Part shown: positions 38,521-51,700 of the stretch, in pieces
How positions within the stretch are numbered: the first letter of the stretch is position 1
Layout: every line of letters begins with the position of its first letter
Source: Owenia fusiformis
Lineage: Eukaryota > Annelida > Polychaeta > Sabellida > Oweniidae
Assembly: GCA_903813345.2 (NCBI GenBank)
Contig: CAIIXF020000006.1
Location: 30,610,024 to 30,670,023 of the forward strand
Length of the DNA: 60,000 nt
Direction of reading: 5' to 3'
The notes under the pieces: model-generated
Seen by the model: only the letters and a program-made list of their open reading frames with translations
What the model was told of the DNA's origin: nothing
Database searches by the model: none
Program-made: the position numbers and the translations under genes

Positions 38521-38587
38521 TACATTGTTGGTTATCCATCCAAAACATATTTTTTACATAGTTGGTTATCCATCCAAAACATATTTT
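38521..38587. repeat. 34-bp direct duplication
   Basis: gttggttatccatccaaaac with flanking ttttttacat occurs twice, 34 bp apart. Confidence 0.85.
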
Positions 38588-39502
38588 TGTCTGTTATTTC
38601 CCCATCTTTCTGTCAAAGTATAAAACACATATAATGTAATTAACCAAAGCAGTTGATTATTTATGGAACCAAATAAAAGTAGCACTTTACCATTCAACAA
38701 TTAGAAAACGATTTAAGACAATTCATGGGAGGCAATATTAGGTGGCAGGAGGCGGGGATTCCCTTTTGCTGTCCTTACTAAAACACATTACTACTTGTTA
38801 AATGATGAGGGACGGGGAGTAATCGGAAGACCCTGCAATGGAGTCTTATCCTTAAATATAAGATTCTTGAATTTATGTCATTCCCCTGCAGGTGTGTAGC
38901 CGAGATCTAAAATCAGGCGAGGCAAAAGTTAATATTTGCAAGGCAAATTGAGACCAAATGAGGTATATTACTACATTTGGACTTCATTTCCAGTTTTAGT
39001 TGAAAAAGCATATGGAGGAATATACATGTATTTCTCTAAAATTTTGTTGAGGCAATTGCCTCTTTTGCCTCATGTTTGGCTCTGCCCATGTCTTGGTTAA
39101 GGCCTCTAAACACATTGTCTTAGAGCCTGTAGTGTATACCTCATGTTTAGGGACCTTTTACCCATCTGTCAATATACCCCTATTAAAACCCCTACAGTTG
39201 AGTAAACTAGTACAAATGATTAGCTACTTCAGGGACTTGTTATCTTGAAATGAAGCTAAGTCAAACTAACACACTGGTCTAAAAATATAAAGCTTGTCAG
39301 GAAATGTTGAAAATATGATCTTTTTACAAAGAAAATTATACTAATTAAGGAGAGTAAGTACAATAGAACTACTTTGGAACCAGGAAGATATTGACAACTA
39401 ACATTGAATCCTTTTGTCATGAATGCTTCCATAGGGAAAATATTGAAAGTTGATTTTTTATCAAAGCTTGGCCTAATCAAATTGACTTCTGTTTATTTTC
39501 AG

Positions 39503-39795
39503 AAATTCATTTGAGATAACATATAAGGTTCAAGATGCAAACAATTTGAGGATGTACACATATGGCATTGATACAACATTGGAAATTTCTTGACTTTAAA
39601 ATGGTGTATAACTGCATAGAATATACTTCATTAGAGGATACCCAGGAAGTTGTCAGAGAATCTACAAAAGAGAACTTTGAACGAAGCTGAGAAGTTATCA
39701 AAGACGAGACTTTGTGATGACTAGAATATGTGTTGTACTTGTGTTCATCATGTCACTGGAATCCAATATATTTGCCAATAATTTGACTGCTAAAG
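39503..39795 (+). CDS. Mucin-like receptor gene exon 1: 5'UTR and signal peptide
   Basis: A plausible acceptor (ttattttcag) precedes 39503; the upstream start of this exon could instead be a promoter-derived first exon. The ATG at 39717 is preceded by an in-frame TGA at 39678-39680, so it is the first possible start in its frame. It encodes MTRICVVLVFIMSLESNIFA, a typical signal peptide with a hydrophobic core and a likely cleavage after Ala. The donor aaag/gtgagt at 39796 leaves phase 1, which matches the acceptor of the big exon at 41482. The coding part is 39717-39795. Confidence 0.72.
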
Positions 39796-42700
39796 GTGAG
39801 TAAAATAACTGCTAACTTATAATGATACAGTAAATCTTTTGAAGTGGATCATCTTAGGTACCACCTATGAATAGTGTTCCACTTGGGGGTGTTCCACATA
39901 TAGAGGTTCATTTAACATTTAATCAGTTAGTCTTGGTACTCTGAAAAGTGTACCACTAAAAGAGCTGTTCCACTTAACAGATTTCAATGTTATATAATAT
40001 ATAACTCATAATATAAGTTAATGCATATTTCATAACACTTTACATTGTTTAAAACAATTTTTTTTGATCAAAGATGTTTCACTACATATGGTTGCAGGAG
40101 GTCCAGTCAAACTCATTACACTTGAATCTCTCTTTTAGGTATTATTTCAGTGTTTATGGTTAGATCATTAGCGCGAAATTCACTCCATTGTTATTGGCAG
40201 CACTACAAGGTTGCACTATACTTTAGCACTATAAGGTGTCACTATAATTATACACGTGGCACTATAGAATAGCACAATGAGTGAGACAAGAAAATTAAGT
40301 GACATTTCCCAAGTATCAATCAAAAATAGTAAATGAAAACCATACCATTAAAATTAATACCAAGATATTTGCTAAGATATTTCATTGGCATTTTGCTCAT
40401 TAGAGCAAGTCTAGATAGTTCAAATACAGGTAAAATTCCTGGTAATGTGTCCCATTATCTCTTTATCACTATGGAGATTCCGTAGTCCATGTCTACATAT
40501 GTAACCTAAATAAGGAATGTTGAAACAGGTAGGAGAGAATCAAGTCAATTCATGGATACATATTTTTGCTATGTTTATCTGACATATCTTGAGGAATGAT
40601 TGGTTAAAGATTTGGAATGATCTATTTACAACTGAGATGATACTTCTTTGGTACAGTTCACATGCTAAATCATGTAACATAGGAGTGTGATAAGAGGGTA
40701 CCAACTTTAACCTATCTTTACTGTTAGCTGAGTAATTATGTGGGAAATGTAGATGCCTATGGTTCTTTATTAAAGAAGAGAAATCAAAATACTCGTATAA
40801 GAAAGACTGTTAAAACATTTCAAATTCTGTTATGAAATTCAGATATTTTAGCCTGTTCAAACGTATAATTAGAACCTGCTACATTAACAAAGTTGCCTCA
40901 ATAAACAAACAAACAAACAAACAAACAAACAATCAAACAAACAAACAAACAATCAAAGTACCATAAGACAAGAATAAGTAGCTTTTCATTTACACAATAT
41001 AATTTTACAAACATTTACAAAATAATTTTTTATCACACCCATAATTAGTAGGTGTAGCTGACAATTTCCAGCTTGGCTTAACCTTACATCCTGGTATGTG
41101 TCATGGATTTACTGGTTGATGTGTGTCATGAACTTGGATCAGTTTCATGTTATGTTGTGCTAACCTAACAAGATAAAATATGAATTCTTTAATCTGAACT
41201 TATTAACCACAGCTGTTACAAGGTGAAAGATGAGAGTGACAGATTGATGTTTACTGTTTTGTGTTTTCTCAGTTTGAAACAGATATCTGAAAGCAGGTTA
41301 AATCAACTTTTTAGTCCATGTGGATTTTTGGTCCACTTTTAATTTATTTTGCCGATTATACTTATACTCATCTCTTCCTTCTTTCATGCAACACAATATG
41401 AGAAATAGAAGCAAAATTTATTCTTGTATAAATTTGTTCTACCTAATATACTCAATATTGCATGGCTCTTTGTTATTGTAGGTCTACAATCCTCAACAGA
41501 AATGAGGACTATAGGTCAAAAGGATTTGGTTGTTCCAACTGAGAATCCAGTAACTATATCAGACACAATGGCATCTATCAAACCAAGTGCAGATTCTAAA
41601 ACTCCAAATGAATCTACAACACAATCTGCAGTGGTTGAGTCAGCAAAATCTGAATGGATTGTGCCAGCACAATCTGATACACAATCAGGAATAACAACCC
41701 AAAATATACTGGCTAAGCTACAAAATATAACACAATCAACAGTGTCTCTCAAACCAGAGACAACAACAATCCAAAATGATGAATATAAGAAAACAACAAA
41801 TGGAAGTCCAAATACCAACAATACAACACAATCTCATCTAATGGACAGGAGCACAGGATCATCAAATACATCAAAACATAACAGTGACATCACAACTGAA
41901 GAAGCTGAATATCATCAAACAAGTGAATCAAGATTCAACACTAGTGATTCCAGCACCCTAGCTACCTCAACAACAAGTGATGGAATATCTACTCCTCATA
42001 TAGCAAGAACAACAACAAATACAGAAGATAAAACAACTCAAAATAGAGCAATTGCAGCAATTGATAATCAAAATATAACAGAAGGATCTCTAATATCAAG
42101 TGGAACTACAATGAATGTAGAAATAACTAAAATGGATGGAACAAACATTGAGCCAACTGCTGTATCAAGTGAACAAACTACTGTAACATCAGAACCAACT
42201 AATTTGATAACTGAATCAACTAATGTGACAAGTAATCAAACAAATGCAACAACTGAACCAACTAATGTGACAAGTAATCAAACAAATGCAACAACTGAAC
42301 CAACTAATGTGACAAGTAATCAAACAAATGCAACAACTGAACCAACTAATGTGACAAGTAATCAAACAAATGCAACAACTGAACCAACTAATGTGACAAG
42401 TAATCAAACAAATGCAACAACTGAACCAACTAATGTGACAAGTAATCAAACAAATGCAACAACTGAACCAACTAATGTGACAAGTAATCAAACAAATGCA
42501 ACAACTGAACCAACTAATGTGACAAGTAATCAAACAAATGCAACAACTGAACCAACTAATGTGACAAGTAATCAAACAAATGCAACAACTGAACCAACTA
42601 ACATGATGACTGAACTAACTAATGAAATGACTGAACCAATGGATGTTACAGCTAAAACAAATAATATGACAACTGAACCAATTGATGTTGCAACTAAACC

Positions 42701-45700
42701 AGACAATGTAACAGGTGTACCAACTAATGTAACAACTGACCTAATTACTATTATGATGGAACCAACTAATGCTACAACTAAACCATCTGCTGTGACAACT
42801 GAACCAATTACAGTAACAGCTGAACCTTTTGATGTGACAATTGAACCAACTGCCATGACAACTGAACCAACTATAGTGGCAACTGAACCAACTAATATAA
42901 CAACTAAACCAACAACTATTGCAACAACTACTAAACCAGCTAATGTGACAGCTGAACAGTCATCTCTGACAGTTAAATTGAGTATTGTGACAACAGAATC
43001 AACTACTTTGACAACTGAACCAACTAATATGACAACTGAAGCAACTGATGTGACAACTGAAGCAACTGATGTGACAACTGAAGCAACTAATGTGACAACT
43101 GAACTAACTATTGTGACAACTGAGCCAGCTAGAGTTATGACTGAACCAGCTACTTTGATAGCTGAACAAACCAGTGTGACAACTGAACCAAATGTAACAG
43201 TTAAACCAACTAAAGTGACTGTACCAACTGGTGTGACAATTGAGTCAATTGATTTAACAACTGAATCAAGTAATGCCACTGCTAAATCAACATATTTGAC
43301 AATGGAACCAACTATAAAAATTAAGGAAACTAAACTGCCAACTTTGCCAATTTATGTGACAACTCAAGCAATTGATGTAACAACTGAACAAACTTATGTG
43401 AAAAATGAATCAACTTCTTTGACAACTGTTCGAACTAATGCCACAACTAAATCAACTTATATGCCATCAGAATCAACTTTTATGACAACTTCCCCAACTG
43501 ATGTGACAACTGAATCTACTTATGAGACATTTGAACCAACATCTGCAACAACTGGTCTAACTAGTTTGACAAATGAATCAACCAATGTTACAGCTGAACC
43601 AACTAATGTGACAACTAAACTAATCAATGTGATAACAGCAGAACCAACCAACATGATAACTGAACCAAATAATTTGACAACTGAACCAACTAATATGGCA
43701 AGTGAACCAAATAATTTGACAACTGAACCAACTAATATGGCAAGTGAACCAAATAATTTGACAACTAAACCAACTAATATGGCAAGTGAACCAAATGATG
43801 GGACAACTGAATCAACTTATAAGACATCCTCTGAATCAATTGCTATGACAACTGCTCCAACTAATTTGACAACTGAACTCACTAATGTGACAACTGAATC
43901 AACCAATGTAACAACTGCAACTGAATCAACTGATGTAACAACCGAACCTATCAATGTGATAACTGAATCAACCGTTGTGACAACTGAATCAACTAATGTA
44001 ACAACCGAACCTATCAATGTGATACCTGAATCAACTGTTGTGACAACTGAATCAACTAATGTAACAACTGCAACTGAATCAACTAATGTAACAACCCAAA
44101 CAATCAACGTGACAACTGAATCAACTGTTGTGACAACTGAATCAACTAATGTAACAACTGAACCAATCAATGTGATACCTGAATCAAGTGTTATGAAAAC
44201 TGAATCAACAAATGTGACAAGTGAACCAACTAATGTAACAACTGAACCAAATAATAGGACAACTGAATCAACTTATATGACATCATCTGAATCAATTGCT
44301 ATGACAACTGCTCCAACTAATTTGACAACTGAACTACCCCATGTGACAACTGAATCAACTAATGTAACAACTGCAACTAAATCAACTAATGTAGCAACTG
44401 AACCAATCACTATGATAACTGAAACAACTGTTGTAATAACTGAATCAACAAATGTGACAACTGAACCAAATAATGGGACAACTGAATCAACTTATATGAC
44501 ATCATCTGAATCAATTGCTATGACAACTGCTCCAACTAATTTGACAACTGAACTCACTAATGTGACAACTGAATCAACTAATGTAACGACTGAACCAATC
44601 AATGTGATAACTGAACCAAATAATTTGACAACTGAACCAAATAATGGGACATCTGAACCAATTGGTATGAGAACTACTCCAACTAACATAACAACTGAAT
44701 CAACTGTTGTGACAACTGAATCAACTAATGTAACAACTGCAACTGAATCAACTAATGTAACAACTGAACCAATCAATAAGATAACTGAATCAACTGTTGT
44801 GATAACAACCAAACCAATCAATGTGACAACCGAATCAAGTGTTATGACAACTGAATCAACAAATGTGACAAGTGAACCAACTAATGTAACAACTGAACCA
44901 AATAATAGGACAACTGAATCAACCTATATGACATCATCTGAATCAATTGCTATGACAACTGCTCCAACTAATTTGACAACTGAACTCACAGTGACAACTG
45001 AATCAACTAATGTAACAGCTGCAACTGAATCAACTAATGTAACAACTGAACCAATCAATTTGACAACTGAATCAACTGTTGTGACAAATGAACCAAATAA
45101 TGGGACATCTGAATCAACCTATATGACATCTGAACTAATTGCTATGACAACTGCTCAAACTAATGTGACAACTGAACCAAATAATTTGAAAACTGAACCG
45201 AATAATTTGACAACTGAACCGAATAATTTGACAACTGAACCAAATAATGGGACATCTGAACAAGCTTATGTGACAACTGAACCAACTAATGTGACAACTC
45301 CTTTAAATAATATGACAACTAAACCAATACACCTGACAACCAAATCAACTAATGTGACAACTGAATCAAATTATGTGACAATTAAACCAACTACCATGAC
45401 AATTGAGTCAACCAATGTAACAATTGAAGCAATTGAGACCGCTGAACAAACTAATGAGACAATAAGACCAACTAATGTGACATCCAAACCAACTTACCTT
45501 ACCACTGAATCAACCAATTTGATAACTGAACCAACTAATTTGACAACTGAACCAACTTATGTAACAACGGAATCAAATAGTGTTACAACTAAACCAACTA
45601 GCCTGACAACTGATTTAACAAATGTGACAACTGAACCAAATTATGTGACAACTGAACCAACTCATGCAACAACTGAATTCAATAATGTGACAGCTAAAGC

Positions 45701-48700
45701 AAGCACCATGATAACTGAGTCAACTGAACCAAATTATGTGACAACTGAATCGAATAATGTAACAACTAAACCAACTACTAGTGTGACAACCAGATCAACT
45801 AATGTGACAACTGTACGAACTAATGTTACAACTGAACCGACTAATGAGACATCTGAATCAATTGACATAACAACTGAACTAATGAATGTAACATCTGACC
45901 CAACTAAAGTGACTTCTCTACCAACTAATGAGACACATGAAGAAATGAATATGACCAGTACATTTTTAAATGTGACGTCAGAACCAAGTATTATAACAAC
46001 AAAATCAATTGCTCTGACATTAGAACCAACTACTGAAACATCAACATCAACTATTGTGACATCAGAACAAACTAATGTAGCAACAACATCAACTATTGTG
46101 ACATCAGAACCAACTACAGTGACATCAGACCCAAATTTGGCGACAACTATTCCAGCAAATGTGACATCGGAAACAACAGCTGTAACAACAAAATCATCCA
46201 CTGTGACATCAGAACCATCTATTGTGATATCAGAACCAACTGTTGTGACATCAGAACCAACTGTTGTGACAACTGAACCAACTGTTGTGACATCAGAACC
46301 AACTTTTGAGACAACTAATTCAGCTAATGTGACATCAGAAACAATAGCCGTAACAACAAAATCATCCACTGTGACACCAAAACCAACTATTGTGACATCA
46401 GAACCAACTGTTGTGACATCAGAACCAACTGTTGTGACAACTAATTCACCCAATGTGACATTGGAAACAACAGCTGTAACAACAAAATCATCCACTGTGA
46501 CATCAGAACCATCTATTGTGATATCAGAACCAACTGTTGTGACATCAGAACCAACTGTTGTGACAACTGAACCAACTGTTGTGACATCAGAACCAACTTT
46601 TGAGACAACTAATTCAGCTAATGTGACATCAGAAACAATAGCCGTAACAACAAAATCATCCGATGTGACACCAAAACCAACTATTGTGACATCAGAACCA
46701 ACTGTTGTGACATCAGAACCAACTGTTGTGACAACTAATTCACCCAATGTGACATTGGAAACAACAGCTGTAACAACAAAATCATCCACTGTGGCATCAG
46801 GACCAACTATTGTGACATCAGAACCAACTGATGTGACAACTAATTTACCTAATGTGACATTGGAAACAACAGCTGTAACAACAAAATCATCTACTGTGAC
46901 AGCAGACCCAAGTACCCTAACAAATAAACCAGTTAATGTGACATCAAAAGCAAATAATGTGACGAACAATCCAGCCATTAATGTGACATCAGAACCAACT
47001 ACAATAACAACAGAAATCACTCCTGATGCCAATCTCACTATAGAACCAAGTATAGCAAGGAATATCCTTGGAGTACAAGTCAAGGTGAAACTTGAGGAGA
47101 ACATTACATCCAACAAATTCATCTCTGCAATGAAAACAGGTATATCATATTTAAAGATGACATTAAAAATAATGTATTAAAAGGATATTTAAAGGGGCAA
47201 AAAAGGTTTAGATGAATTGAGGGTATTACTTTAAGAAACATTATCTTATCATCTTACCATATCATGTTTTGCAACATTGTAATACTTTCCTTCTCAGATG
47301 TTCAAGACTTCTGACTTTACTAGAAATAATATATCATGAAGATGTTATGATATTTTAAGATATCTTTAAATTATTCTTCATTTTGAAATTTCAAAGAGCT
47401 CATGGACATTTTTGCATTTTACACTATTATGTATATTTTTATTACCTCTGAAACTCATTATCCACATATAGACATATTTGTTAATCTATTTGTAAAGGTG
47501 TAACCATGGTAATTTTACCTTGCTTGAAATATGCAACATATGGGGGTTTTAATGAAAAATGTAAATGAAATAATTTATTCAAAGTGTCTGCCTACTACTC
47601 TCATTTGAAATTGAATACCAGTAAAGTAATTAGTTATTCAATTCAAAATATTTATGATTTTAATTATGCAATAGTTATGCTCCATTGAGTAATTGATTTG
47701 TTCTAGGTCTAAATGAGGCATTCTTTGAAGCCTTGGAAAGAGCTGGTCGAACTAGAAAGAAGAGAAATACATGGAAAGACAGATATGAAGTTGAGGTATG
47801 AAAAAATGAAGACATTGCTTTTGATATTATCAATTTAAGACTCATTCCAATTCTGAAATCTCATTTGTGTCAGTAAGTAAAGTTTAGAATTCTCTTTTAT
47901 AATACAGTTGTACAACAAAAATCCTTTATTACAAATTAAATTTGAGCACTTCTACAAAACTTCGATTCTATTTGTGACAACAATTCAAGATGAATATCAT
48001 CCAAAGCAATCAAACTAAAAATAACTTTTACTCTCCCGTGCACAGTTCAAGATTTGATTGACAGCTCTCCATATTTGGAACATGAAATTGATGTCCTATG
48101 TTAAAACTCCAAGGTCAAGCTGATCTGGTCACTCACTAAGACAATTTGAAAACAGATTTTTCACTGAAATTGATCAATTTTATCTTTATATTTCTCAGTC
48201 AAAACATATTTATTGAAAAATTGACCTTCCAAACCATTCTTGTCTTTCCAATATTAGTTTAGTAAGAGGTTTTAATCATGATTATTTTTGTCTGAAAAGG
48301 GTTTTTGGAGTGTTTTGTAATACTCCTCTGTCAAAGAAATTCTAAAAGAAAGCACAATTCCAATATCTTCACAAGTTCAGCAGGGGTTCCATTTGAATTT
48401 TAGTTTCATTTATATTCAGTTTTACCAGATGAAGATGGCATTTATTCAATGTTTAAGTAATAAAATGAGGCACTTTTGATGAATATCAAAACTCAAAATG
48501 ACATAATTGCCCAAAGGTCTTGCTTATTTTACTGAGTTGGTTTGCAGATCCTTGGAGTTGAGAGGACCCCTAATGTTACATCCAAGGCAGTTGATACATC
48601 ATTTGTGCATTATGAAGATGGCAAAATTGTAGATGCCTTTGTAGCTGTCAGCCTACATGAACGACTCAATGACAATGAGCTCAGTGCCATCCTTGGATAT

Positions 48701-51700
48701 GCAGTAAGTCTCCTTCAGGATTTCATGAAAAAATATTCTCTCAGGATATACTCCCTCAGGAGAAAGAGTTCCTCAAAATAAAGACTCTCTTAAAGGTGCA
48801 ACAATTAGTGCAAGGGGCCATTCAACGATCATCGACCAGTGTCAAAATATATTCAAGTTTGGAGGCCTTTGGATATTTCATCAAGACTAACATATATTTT
48901 CATTATCTACAAAGAAACCCCCTGGATGAACATTATTTCAGCTGATATTCCTCTTGAAACATGTTGGATCTTAAAAATCTATAAGTGGGACTCCCTTTAT
49001 AGAAGCTTTGAACTGAATTTACACTTCTCAATGCTGAAATTGATAGTTTAAACTTACATTTTAAGAAACTTAGTATTAGGCTAGGCAAATGGAAGTTTAA
49101 CATCCCAAAAATTGCAACAGTTTGTAAATTAGGCTTATATTGTATATTGATACCAGTTGAAAAACATATCAAAAATATAGAAAAATATATGCAGTGGACA
49201 AATATGAAATGTCACATTCCAGGTAACCCCCTCCAAATTTGAGTATGGGATTGTAAATATTTTTTTATTTCAAAATGGAATACTCTTGTCAACTAAACGA
49301 GTAATATTATGATAGTTTACTGACATAAGAGCAACTAAAAATTGTTTACCAACTATTTGAGTGCAATAATTGGCATTTCTAGCGCCAAATATCTGAAAAT
49401 AGGCCATCAAATAGCCCGAATTTAATATAACAATGTATTTATTTCTGCATCAATTCATTAGAATTGCATGAAAAATATCAAGGAGGGTATTGTACACCTG
49501 AACATTGTCTTTGATAAGTATCAGGGTCATTAAGTGAATATTGAGCGTGAAAATAATATTTGAAATTTCAATATTTTACCACACCCACTTTTGGGGTGAC
49601 CTTACTTTTGTTTAATTACTTCCAAGATATGTCATATTTGAACTCAATAGCACAACTAAATTATTTGTAAAGGCTTATTTTGTCCTGAAAACAGTTTTTT
49701 GAGGTTTTCAGAAAAGGATTATGTAAAAAAAAAGTAGAAAAACAGCAAATGCCAGGTGAAATATAGGGGAAACCCTACTTTTAGTTGATAACTGTTAAAT
49801 TATCAAATGTTTTTTCCTTTTAAATTCAATTTGATATATAATATACCTTTTCTGGTAAAACAGAGAACGATTTGTTACAATCAGTGGTCAAAAAATATCC
49901 TTGAAAAGGCAACAAAATGTTAAATATCCCTGTCACTGACATCAGTTTATTAATATGAGCCAAAAAAGGTAACCCAACCAAATGTTTGTAATAACCCAGT
50001 CATTCAGCATGGGTTTGACATCATATTTGGCACAATTACCTTGTTCAATGTTCTTTCATTCTATAAGTGTCATTGATCTATCCTTAATAGTCACGATTTT
50101 ATGGCCATTTACAAAATGTGCTCAAAATATCGAAATGTGCCTAACTGACTGGACATAAATACCACCAGTTTTTTTTATCTGTGGACCTTTTTTCGATACT
50201 AACAACACTTGAAACATTAAAACAAGAGATAAGAATGAAGATGAGAGTCATAACACATGATTTTTATGCTCCTGTGAACAACACGATACGTTCAAGTTGG
50301 CCTCCAGGCATGACACCCATATTTCATGGCATGGTATAAAATGGCCATAAAATCGTGACCACTAGAGACCACTGAGACTGGGTAGATTGATAATACATTG
50401 ACCAAGACTCAATTCTGCCAAATATGACACTAAATCCATGCAGGATGATTGGACTGGATTATTAAGATTTGTTTGGGTTACCTTTTTGGCTCGCCCTGTA
50501 TTAAGGAAAAAGTGTTACTTTTGACTAAGGTGTTCTTAACCACACAGTGATATTGAGAAATGAAATGAAGAAGTTCAACTGAAGAATGTTCGATTTCAAG
50601 ATGAAATTCAATAAAAAATGAGGAAAAGGTTTCTACATTAATAAATCCTCTTGAGTTGACTAGTGTAACGCAAAGTAAATCCCTGGTCTTTATACAGGGC
50701 CTGGTTCGATTATGTTATGTTCATTATCAAAAATGCTGCCTTAATTTTGTAATCTTAACCTTCATATATGTTTTTTACTTATAGAGAGCAAAAAAGAATG
50801 CTGATTAAATAAGCTTAATACTATTATGTTGTAACAACAATCAGTTACAACCTTGTCTATCACCAGCCTTCATCAGGGGCGGATATGGGAACCAACAAGG
50901 GGGGGGGGCAAATGTCAGGTCTGAGAAAAAAAACTTCCGCGGAAAAAATTTTTGGCCCCTAAAACCCTGAAGTGGGCCCAAATTTTGAAATATTGAGACC
51001 CATTTTCTTCAATTAAAAAATAAGGCTTTAAAAGGCCCATTTATGACCAAAAAGGCTCACTTTTCGGGACCTTAAGGCCTTTTTGGGCCCAATTTTTTTT
51101 AGTCATCATCATTCTCATGATCAGTGATGGAGGTATTTGCACAAATGCCTTTGCATACCTTACATGTCAAGGAACAGTTATTTCATTTTTCTACAAGAAC
51201 ATCTCATAGAAATACAATCTGCCTTACACACACAATGGATGATCTCTGAGAAAGGGGAGCTGTATTTAGGCAATTGGTACATAGTTTCGTTGCTTATTTC
51301 CCAGCCCAATTATAATGGAGGCAGTTTATTTCCCTCCCACTCCTGGATCTGATGGTACACTCTGTAACTGTGGTATTCCGCAGCATCAGAAAATGGAGGA
51401 AGAACACGGGGCTGCAATAATTCAGATCTTGCTGCTCTCTTTTAATAGAATTTTAGAAGCCTAAGATAATTTAGGGTTTCCACCATAAATTGACAAAAGA
51501 GCATGTTCCTCTGCAATGACAGAGTTGCTTGCATTTCACTGGTTTTCTACTTGTTTACGTTGTAACAAAATGTCGGAACATCGAAGGTTTGATTTTTCTT
51601 TTTTCTTTATTTCACACATTGTAGGCAGAATTCCCACAACATTGTTATCACAAACATGTATCAGTATTATATGTTTAAAAATGTACATATTTGCGAACAA

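Larger units (their letters stand above)
31000..39502. other. Intergenic region between hipk and the mucin-like gene
   Basis: No convincing exon on either strand. Apart from the repeats and elements listed at 32120-32640, 34278-35450, 35722-36523, 36850-37215 and 38521-38587, the sequence is AT-rich and featureless to me. It may include the distal hipk 3'UTR and the promoter or upstream non-coding exons of the downstream gene; neither can be placed. Confidence 0.65.
39796..41481 (+). other. Intron 1 of the mucin-like gene, with possible alternative first exon
   Basis: AT-rich, containing gttccact repeats at about 39895-39980 and an (AAAC)n run at 40903-40955. The last 58 bases (41424-41481) are in frame with the big exon and open with an ATG followed by a hydrophobic stretch, so an alternative transcript start here is possible. 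Confidence 0.6.

Noticed and set aside
38890-39075. Possible repetitive element (gtgtagccgagatc ... ggctctgcccatg)
   Set aside because: Ends only loosely complementary and no target duplication seen.
42216-42575. Minus-strand 119-codon frame with ITCHISWFSCCICL repeats
   Set aside because: Antisense of the perfect 42-bp array; the Cys-rich repeat is a by-product of the unit.
45734-47122. 462-codon minus-strand open frame (and others at 43279-42572, 44170-43817, 44821-44492)
   Set aside because: Antisense shadows of the repetitive mucin exon: ACA/ACT/GAA-rich codons on + leave the complementary frame without stops, giving V-V-T-V-G-S-D repeats.
47189-47199. TTAAAGGGGCA resembling the foldback-element terminus
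   Set aside because: Only 11 bases, no partner terminus nearby; compatible with chance in AT-rich sequence.
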